Positions 5,703 through 11,371 of a DNA stretch of 11,371 nucleotides are shown one piece after another. Position numbers and translations under genes: made by a program. Below the pieces are notes generated by a model, which was given only the letters and a program-made list of their open reading frames with translations, was not told the origin of the DNA and did no database searches. Origin of the DNA: Victivallales bacterium (GTDB lineage: Bacteria > Verrucomicrobiota > Lentisphaeria > Oligosphaerales > Oligosphaeraceae); contig JAFRLP010000541.1 of NCBI GenBank assembly GCA_017431185.1, positions 1-11,371 on the forward strand, given 5' to 3'. Position 1 is the stretch's first letter. Each line of letters begins with the position of its first letter.

Positions 5703-8044
5703 TCACATACTGCCGTAACCACGGCACCGCCGAGAAGGGTCAAATCGCACCAGCCATCCTGCGTCCGCCCGACAGCGACGCCATTCACGCTGACGGCGAC
5801 CTCCTTTCCAGCCAGGAACTGCAACGGAAAATGCCCCGCATAGTCAGCGGTGAAGGTCAGTCTTGTCCCCTCCGCCTTCACCTGACTGATGGCCAGTCCG
5901 CAAGCCTGCAGCAATATCGGGTAGTCAGGCAAGTTTTCCGCACGGAAGATTCGACAGACAACTCTCTCCCGTTCCGTATGAAGGCAGTCAGAGGGAAGTT
6001 GCGCCGTGCCCAGGCAAGCCGTGCCATCAATCTCCATTTTGTCCAGACAAGGCCCCCGTCCGCTGATTTCCAGGTCAATGCGCTTGTTCTCCCAAGGGAT
6101 ATTGCGCAGGGCGACCATCCTATCCTCCGCAGCAGGGAGATAGCGAAGACCTCCTGCGTGGCGAACGATTCCGACCAGACCGGCTCGAATCGCCTCATTG
6201 ATCCCGGTGCAGCCAAAGGTCTGCCAGTCCCCCGTCTGCGTCTCATTGCCAGGGCAGCCTGAGTAGTTGAAAGTCTCGATGGCATTGCGGTACTCATGGC
6301 AAAAGTCCAGACACGCCTCCACGAGACGCCTGGCCTCGGCGGAGTTCCCCGTCATCCGTGCCAGCCTGGCCTCATGCCCCAGATGCTGGTTCATGTGGAC
6401 GGCTTTCCACGCCTCGCACATCACCTCCGTGTTCCAGGCCAAGGCGGTGTAGCCAGCGGGATGGCGCAGCTGGCAGGAGTGGTAACGCTCCAAAGCGGGC
6501 AGCGCCTTCCGCAGAAGGTATTGCCCGTAAGGATAGTCCAGCGGGATGGTTGAGGTGTTCTGGAACGCCTCAACCTCTCCCACCGAGAAATCCTCGTTCA
6601 CGCCACTTCGCAAGGCCCCGTTTCGGGGAGACTGAAACGCCTTCAGGTAATTCTGCTCGATTTTGGGAATGAGAGACGAGACCTGCCCTTTCAGCGTTTC
6701 GTCTCCCAAACGGATAGCCCAATTTTCGGCGGCCCGCAGCGCTCCGTACCACCAGCCATTGATGCAGGGGGCGTCGTAAAGTCCACGCAGTCCCAATTCC
6801 TCCGGGACATCCACCCCCACATTCATAAAGGAGGCGACCAGCCCTGTCCTGGGATTGGTCAGTTTCAACTGAAAATCCAGGCAACGCCTCAGAAACGGCA
6901 ACAGTTCCTGGAGAAGCGGCAGGTTGTCCCGAAAAGAGAGTATCTCCTCCAAAGTCAGAAACAACTGCGAGACGCACCAGGCGGAGTTCTCAATCCACGG
7001 ATAATCCACAAAGGTGCGATACAAGGCGACCGCCGTGTCGTAATTCCCATGCCAAAGCAGGTCACGAATGGGGTAGAGCGTGTCCCACATCATGAAGCAG
7101 GCGTACTTGTACTGCGCCGCCCGTATCGCCACCGTGTCATGCAACAACAGGGAATCCTGGTAGGGAACGGAGAGGCGGGCAAATTGCCCCGCCAATGGTG
7201 TCCCCTCCACCTCAACGGATGTGGCGTCATGGACAAGTTGCCCGTCCCTCGCCAACTTGGCCTTCGCGATGGTCTCCAGCGCGCCACTGCGGGTGCATCT
7301 TTCCAACGCGGTCTCGCGGTCGGAGTCAAAGGCCATGCACACCTCCAGCGCCTCCTGCCCCTCCTGCCAAGGAGCGGTCAGCACCCATAGATTGCGTGTC
7401 TTTTCATATTTCAAGGGAGAGTGCGACCCAATGGCGATGTACAATTTCTCCTCGCCATAAGGGTACGCCAGCGTACCCTCAAACAGCAAGGCGTTGCAAG
7501 ACGCCAGAAAAACCGGCTCCAGCCAGGAGACCACGCAGGGCGCATTCCGCACTGGGAAATTTGGGTCAAAAGGCACTCCAGCCCGTTCGCAATGCTGCTG
7601 GCAACCGTCCTTAATCCGCTGATTCTTGGCGCTGCGCCACTCCCCGCGCAACAGATGCGGCTGGCTGATGGCAATGCGCAGACGGCTGCGCCCCGCCTCC
7701 CGACAGCGCGCCCTCAGAAAGATTCGGCGATGGTCAAGCACCATGTCCAGCGTGTCACCAAACACGCCCCAGGGATGGACGTCCGGCTCCAGAACTGTGT
7801 GGTGAAGCACCATGTCATCCTGACATTCGGTCAGCAATTGAATGGCTGGCCCGCTCAAGGGACGGCCGACGGTCATGCCCGCCTGGCGGGTCAGCACGGG
7901 AAGATAGCAGTTGTCAGGATAGTCCCTTTCGGGGCGGTGCAGGACATTGATGAGGGCGATGTCCAGCAGACCGCCGTAGCGGTCCATCAGAACCGCCAAT
8001 TCACCGTCGGCAAAAGCGCGTTGCGTATCAGGGAAATGCTTCAT
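5699..8044 (-). CDS. Six-hairpin glycosidase-like protein
   Basis: This 781-residue protein is not assigned to a glycoside hydrolase family from sequence alone. The N-terminal 270 residues look beta-rich. The middle (about 300-635) resembles the (alpha/alpha)6 toroid of six-hairpin glycosidases: WDTLYPIRDLLWHGNYDTA (about 320-338), then INGWWYGALRAAENWA, SGVNEDFSVGE, YTALAWNTEVM and GDWQTFGCTGINEAIRAGLVG. A small beta domain ends the chain, as in GH94-, GH63- or GH78-like proteins. Acidic residues in WDTLYPIRD and in GNETQTGDW are candidates for catalysis, but this is a guess. No signal peptide is evident, suggesting a cytoplasmic enzyme. The ATG at 8044 follows the stop of the oxidoreductase gene by one base (TGA-C-ATG); no Shine-Dalgarno is visible, so coupling is likely. 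A TTG start at 8092 would overlap the previous gene by 47 bases. Confidence 0.72.
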   Translation of the reverse strand: MKHFPDTQRAFADGELAVLMDRYGGLLDIALINVLHRPERDYPDNCYLPVLTRQAGMTVGRPLSGPAIQLLTECQDDMVLHHTVLEPDVHPWGVFGDTLDMVLDHRRIFLRARCREAGRSRLRIAISQPHLLRGEWRSAKNQRIKDGCQQHCERAGVPFDPNFPVRNAPCVVSWLEPVFLASCNALLFEGTLAYPYGEEKLYIAIGSHSPLKYEKTRNLWVLTAPWQEGQEALEVCMAFDSDRETALERCTRSGALETIAKAKLARDGQLVHDATSVEVEGTPLAGQFARLSVPYQDSLLLHDTVAIRAAQYKYACFMMWDTLYPIRDLLWHGNYDTAVALYRTFVDYPWIENSAWCVSQLFLTLEEILSFRDNLPLLQELLPFLRRCLDFQLKLTNPRTGLVASFMNVGVDVPEELGLRGLYDAPCINGWWYGALRAAENWAIRLGDETLKGQVSSLIPKIEQNYLKAFQSPRNGALRSGVNEDFSVGEVEAFQNTSTIPLDYPYGQYLLRKALPALERYHSCQLRHPAGYTALAWNTEVMCEAWKAVHMNQHLGHEARLARMTGNSAEARRLVEACLDFCHEYRNAIETFNYSGCPGNETQTGDWQTFGCTGINEAIRAGLVGIVRHAGGLRYLPAAEDRMVALRNIPWENKRIDLEISGRGPCLDKMEIDGTACLGTAQLPSDCLHTERERVVCRIFRAENLPDYPILLQACGLAISQVKAEGTRLTFTADYAGHFPLQFLAGKEVAVSVNGVAVGRTQDGWCDLTLLGGAVVTAVCE

Positions 8045-8045
8045 G

Positions 8046-9176
8046 TCAGAGGAGGAAATGCTGCTCTTTGAGTTCACCCGCCAATTGGTCAAACGGCAAA
8101 TCGTCCGGCGTCACATTGGCCTTCAGGGAGAGCGCGGCGGCAATGCCGGCGACCTCGCCAGTCAAGGCGGCGGCGGGGATGACCCGCGTGAGTTCCCAGG
8201 CGTCGTTGATGGAGGAGATGCACCGCCCCGCCAACAGCAGATTCCGGTTGCGCAGAGGCAGAAGCGCACGATAGGGGATGCGCTGCGCCAACCCGCAGCC
8301 GCGCCATTCCGAGGCCATTCCGATGCAATCAGGGAAACGCGCCTCCCTCATTCCGTTGTCCAGGACATATTTGCCGACCGCGCAACGGGTATGACGCAGC
8401 GGCGGCATGGTGGGCAGAAGCATGGGATAGCGGGTATGGCGGTCTTCCCGCCCGCTGGCATAATCGTCCAGCAGAGCCTGCCGATATCTGCGGCGTCCCT
8501 CCAGAACAAACGTCGAGACCATCCTGCCGTTGACTCCAGGTTCCGTGTAGGCATTGTTGATGGGTTCCGCCTGAATCAGCGTGGAGACCTTTTCGCCAAA
8601 GGTAAAAGCGGAGGAGTCCTGCGCCTCACGATGCTCGACGACCCAAGTGACCAAGGAGTTGGTGGCCAGTTGCAGTTGCTCTCCGGCGAAAGCGGAGAGG
8701 TCTGCGTCCCCCGTGGCGTCCACAAACATTTTGGCCTCAAGTTTGAGGATTCCGCTTTTGTTGGCGACCGTGACGGTGGCAATGCCCTCCCCGTCTCGCT
8801 CCGCGCCCAGCAGAAGCGTGTCCAGCCACACATCCACGCCCGCCTTCTCCAGCAGTTCGTCGAGGGCGAGGACAAAGGCGGCAGGGGAGAAATGGACTTG
8901 ATAGCGTCCCTTTCCGACCTTCCAGTCGGTTGAGACATCGACGGGCCCATACTGGTTGGCGACCTTCAGCAGTTCCTCGGTGATGCCGAACATCTCCTGA
9001 TGGCCGTGTCCGTCACAGATGGGGAGATAGACCAGGACGAGTCCCGACGTGGCCAGGCCGCCTGGCCAGATGGTCTTCTCGACAAGCGCAGTCTTCACTC
9101 CGCGCCTGGCGGCGGCCAAAGCGGCCGCGCAGCCGGCGATTCCACCGCCACAAACAATCAAATCGTATTTTTTCAT
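8046..9176 (-). CDS. FAD-dependent oxidoreductase
   Basis: This 376-residue flavoprotein begins with a classic Rossmann dinucleotide-binding motif, GGGIAGCAAA (10-19), with the ribose-binding Glu33 after TALVEK. MFVDATGDAD (150-159) is the second conserved FAD motif of the PF12831 group. NLLLAGRCISS near 313-323, followed by Arg331 and the ALTGEVAGIAAAL helix, forms the C-terminal FAD-contact region. It probably oxidises or reduces a small organic substrate in the cytoplasm; in carbohydrate loci, such proteins are often annotated only as FAD-dependent oxidoreductases. The ATG at 9176 fits the family start, but no Shine-Dalgarno precedes it; an ATG at 9224 would add 16 residues and overlap the pseudopilin gene. 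The stop is one base before the next start. Confidence 0.92.
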   Translation of the reverse strand: MKKYDLIVCGGGIAGCAAALAAARRGVKTALVEKTIWPGGLATSGLVLVYLPICDGHGHQEMFGITEELLKVANQYGPVDVSTDWKVGKGRYQVHFSPAAFVLALDELLEKAGVDVWLDTLLLGAERDGEGIATVTVANKSGILKLEAKMFVDATGDADLSAFAGEQLQLATNSLVTWVVEHREAQDSSAFTFGEKVSTLIQAEPINNAYTEPGVNGRMVSTFVLEGRRRYRQALLDDYASGREDRHTRYPMLLPTMPPLRHTRCAVGKYVLDNGMREARFPDCIGMASEWRGCGLAQRIPYRALLPLRNRNLLLAGRCISSINDAWELTRVIPAAALTGEVAGIAAALSLKANVTPDDLPFDQLAGELKEQHFLL

Positions 9177-9189
9177 GTTGGTCAAATTA

Positions 9190-9903
9190 CTATTGAATGG
9201 AAACCTTGTCAGGGAGAAGCACATGGAATTCCGCGCCGTCTTTACGTCCGGAATTTTCCTGGTTGGCAGAGTTCACGTATGCACCACGGTCCAGAGAGGT
9301 GACATGTCCATCCAAATACACCATGTTGCCCCGTCCACCATGACGGATATGGAAGAGGGCATGGGAGTTGGCATTCTCGGCAATGGTATAGTACTGCTGT
9401 CCAGCGAAGGCGCTCTGGGACAAATCCTTGGCGCTGTCACCATAGGTATGAAACAAACTGGCATTGCGGATTTTCTTGGTAATATACACCCACATTCGCA
9501 ATGTGCCCTGGTTGCTGCCCCAATATGTTCCATTGACACCATCAATGCCACGCAATCCATACGAGCTTTTGCCTGTGGCCGTGAGCAGATGGTCTTTGCT
9601 GTAGTCCAGGCTGGGGCAGAGCGATATTTTCTTGTCCTGGATTAGCTTTGCGTCATAAAGCATCCGCGACCAATACCAGTCCTTGCTGCCGTCGTGTTTC
9701 TGGATGATGAGCTGCTGCTCATAATCTTCCATGTAGAACATGGTGGCCAGGGAGACCTGACGGAGGTTGTTCGTGCAGGCAATGCTCCGCGCCTTCTCGC
9801 GAGCCTTGCTCAAGGCGGGCAGCAGCATCGCCGCAAGCACGGCGATTATGGCTATGACGACGAGCAATTCGATGAGCGTGAAAAAAGGTCGATTCTTTTT
9901 CAT
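9190..9903 (-). CDS. Pseudopilin-like protein (prepilin N-terminus, H-x9-DG)
   Basis: This 237-residue protein has a type IV prepilin/type II secretion N-terminus: a short basic leader (MKKNRPF), then [20 protein letters not shown], with Glu12 as the conserved +5 glutamate and a single hydrophobic helix. The residue before the expected cleavage point is Phe rather than the usual Gly. The globular part ends with [12 protein letters not shown] (His188 to Gly199), the H-x9-DG motif of the planctomycete/Lentisphaerae pseudopilin-like families. It is expected to be processed by a prepilin peptidase and anchored at the inner membrane or assembled in an envelope fibre; no other pilus gene is in the window. 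A strong AAGGAG lies 8 bases before the ATG. It sits between carbohydrate-related genes, so a role in surface glycan capture or delivery is inferred, not shown. Confidence 0.93.
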   Translation of the reverse strand: MKKNRPFFTLIELLVVIAIIAVLAAMLLPALSKAREKARSIACTNNLRQVSLATMFYMEDYEQQLIIQKHDGSKDWYWSRMLYDAKLIQDKKISLCPSLDYSKDHLLTATGKSSYGLRGIDGVNGTYWGSNQGTLRMWVYITKKIRNASLFHTYGDSAKDLSQSAFAGQQYYTIAENANSHALFHIRHGGRGNMVYLDGHVTSLDRGAYVNSANQENSGRKDGAEFHVLLPDKVSIQ

Positions 9904-9911
9904 TGTTCCAT

Positions 9912-9917
9912 CTCCTT
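9912..9917 (-). promoter_or_regulatory. Ribosome binding site overlapping a stop codon
   Basis: AAGGAG lies 8 bases before the pseudopilin ATG (9903). Its first two bases are also the last two of the TAA stop (9918-9916) of the upstream DUF4838-type gene, so terminating ribosomes occupy the initiation region. Confidence 0.75.
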
Positions 9918-11371
9918 ATTTTCTGAGAACACCAAATTTGTTCAATCCAGCAATGTAGTGCGACTGCAACGAAGGCGTCCACGATGCGAAATCGCCGTGC
10001 GCTCCCCAGGTGCGGAAGAAATTCACGGTGACGGCGCCATCATCACCAAAAGGCAGTGCCTCCAGAGGAATGGCCAGACGAAGTTCCCACGAGTCCTCTT
10101 TCTGGTCTGTACAGAAGCGCATGCCTGTCTCGGTGGACTTGTTTCTCGGCACATCGTTCATCAGCGTATAGCGGAATTGCGCGTTCTCCCCCTCGGGTGA
10201 AACCGCCACCTGAAGCAGAGGATACGACTTGGCACGGGCAAAGAACACCTCCAGATTGTTGCGCCAGAGAATGGCCCCTTTGCGCTGTGGAGCATTCTCC
10301 ACCAAGCGCAGGTACAGCCAGTGGTTATCACGGGCAAACCACATTCGGCATTTCTTTTGGGTGGGCCTTCCCAGCGCATCGGTGAAGTCCGCAGTCTGAT
10401 GCGCTTTCTCCCAAGGCACCGCAGTCAGTTCGCCGCCTAGTTCAGGAAGCTTCGGCAACGTCACATCAGAGATGACCTTGGGCAAAGCCGCCAGTACCCG
10501 CTGCTCCTTCTTGCCGTCCAGCGTCGGATTCCAGATGAACTCCTCCAAACGCTGGAGCCGGGTCTTCTCCTGGGGAGTTCTGACCAGCCGACGCGCCTGC
10601 TCGAAAAGTTCGCCCAGCCTCGCCATCCGTTCATCCGTGCCCAAAGACCAATTGAGTTCAGGCGAGTGCAGCCCCGTGCCCCAGTAGGGATGCTTTTTGC
10701 CAGCGGGGCCGACGAACACGTTTTCATCCTTCAGCCACTCCTTCGGGCAGTTGTCAGGATTCCAGTAGGCGTCCTCCAACTCCTGATAAAAGGCTTGAAC
10801 AGCGGGTCCGGCCTCCCCGAAGGAGTCGCGGAAATATTCGGCGATGATGGTTTCGGGGTCTGCGGAAGAGTCATAGCAAAGCCGGCAGGCGACGTATGCC
10901 TCCAGCCCATTGAACTGCATCTGGACCTCGGTGAACCAGCCGCGAATTCCGTCCGCAAGGAATTCACGGAACATCCTGCCAGTGGCATGTGGATAGACGC
11001 CAGGGAAGAATTTGTAGTTTCCGAAGTGCATCGCGTCCCATCCTGGCCCGAACAGGTATGTCCAGAGGGTCAGCACCCGGCGTTTCGCCTCGCGTCGCAC
11101 CCATTCCTTGTAGATGCCATGCTGCAACTTGTAGGCGACGGGATGCCACCAGCAATAGTTGGTCAGGCAGAGCTGGATGGAGAGGTTGGGCGGCAGTTCC
11201 ACCATCTCGGGGTAGTCCAGGCATCGGATGTAGGCCAGGGTGGAAACACCTGCCTGCGGGTCAACGGCGGCGACCCTGCGGGCAATCTCACCCATGCAAT
11301 GGAATTTCAGGTTGGAGATGTTCTGGTGGTCCTTGTAGAGCCTGCGGCAATTTTCGCAGAGGCAGAAGGAG
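9916..11371 (-). CDS. DUF4838-type protein with CBM9-like C-terminal domain (partial)
   Basis: The reading frame remains open to the right edge, so the 5' end is missing; 484 residues are visible. Near the edge is a C-x-C-x2-C cluster (CLCENC) in the place where DUF4838 proteins carry a Cys-rich segment. It is followed by a TIM-barrel-like half: YLFGPGWDAMHFGNYK, a TGRMFREFLADGIRGWFTEVQ strand-helix region and an EYFRDSFGEAG helix. The last about 170 residues (from about ADFTDALG) look like a DOMON/CBM9-like beta sandwich: WLYLRLVE, NNLEVFF, WELRLAIPLEALPF. The family is linked to glycan degradation and to GH20-like barrels, but its catalytic role is uncertain. If the missing start encodes a signal peptide, it would act outside the cytoplasm. 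This is the first gene of the operon seen in the window, 12 bases before the pseudopilin start. Confidence 0.82.
   Translation of the reverse strand, partial: SFCLCENCRRLYKDHQNISNLKFHCMGEIARRVAAVDPQAGVSTLAYIRCLDYPEMVELPPNLSIQLCLTNYCWWHPVAYKLQHGIYKEWVRREAKRRVLTLWTYLFGPGWDAMHFGNYKFFPGVYPHATGRMFREFLADGIRGWFTEVQMQFNGLEAYVACRLCYDSSADPETIIAEYFRDSFGEAGPAVQAFYQELEDAYWNPDNCPKEWLKDENVFVGPAGKKHPYWGTGLHSPELNWSLGTDERMARLGELFEQARRLVRTPQEKTRLQRLEEFIWNPTLDGKKEQRVLAALPKVISDVTLPKLPELGGELTAVPWEKAHQTADFTDALGRPTQKKCRMWFARDNHWLYLRLVENAPQRKGAILWRNNLEVFFARAKSYPLLQVAVSPEGENAQFRYTLMNDVPRNKSTETGMRFCTDQKEDSWELRLAIPLEALPFGDDGAVTVNFFRTWGAHGDFASWTPSLQSHYIAGLNKFGVLRK

Noticed and set aside
8043..8933. Plus-strand open frame of 296 codons opposite the oxidoreductase gene
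   Set aside because: It overlaps a clear FAD-binding protein in antisense and its translation is Gly/Arg/Gln-rich without family features.

Overview
The window looks like chromosomal DNA from a bacterium of the Lentisphaerota (Victivallales-type), or less likely a related PVC-group lineage. This is inferred from four things: a short pseudopilin-like protein with an [28 protein letters not shown] N-terminus and a C-terminal H-x9-DG motif, a DUF4838-type protein, several sugar-directed enzymes, and moderately high G+C. No rRNA, tRNA, CRISPR array or insertion sequence was recognised.

Layout. Bases 1-131 are non-coding, with a perfect hairpin at the very edge and a decayed-looking open frame. 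A single plus-strand gene (153-1085) encodes a TIM-barrel sugar phosphate isomerase/epimerase. It converges on a minus-strand gene (2727-1168) for an AAA-ATPase-like/PD-(D/E)XK nuclease protein of unknown role. That gene has its own good sigma70-like promoter and a pair of direct repeats just upstream of the -35 box.

From 2949 to the right edge, seven minus-strand genes form one tight transcription unit. In transcription order they are: a DUF4838/CBM9-like protein (5' end outside the window), a pseudopilin-like protein, an FAD-dependent oxidoreductase, a large six-hairpin glycosidase-like protein, an AraC-family regulator, a PHP-domain metal-dependent phosphoesterase-like protein, and a second sugar isomerase/epimerase-like TIM barrel. 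Junctions are 12, 13, 1, -4, 14 and 37 bases, so co-transcription and some translational coupling are very likely.

How the genes may work together (inference). The unit looks like a carbohydrate or glycoside utilisation cassette. It combines a putative glycan-active DUF4838 protein with a carbohydrate-binding-like tail, a surface or envelope pseudopilin, a toroid glycosidase-like enzyme, a redox enzyme and a TIM-barrel isomerase/lyase, under a sugar-type AraC regulator. An oxidation-elimination route of glycoside cleavage is one possible reading, but the substrate cannot be told from sequence alone. The AAA/nuclease gene is more A+T-rich, stands alone, and is probably unrelated.
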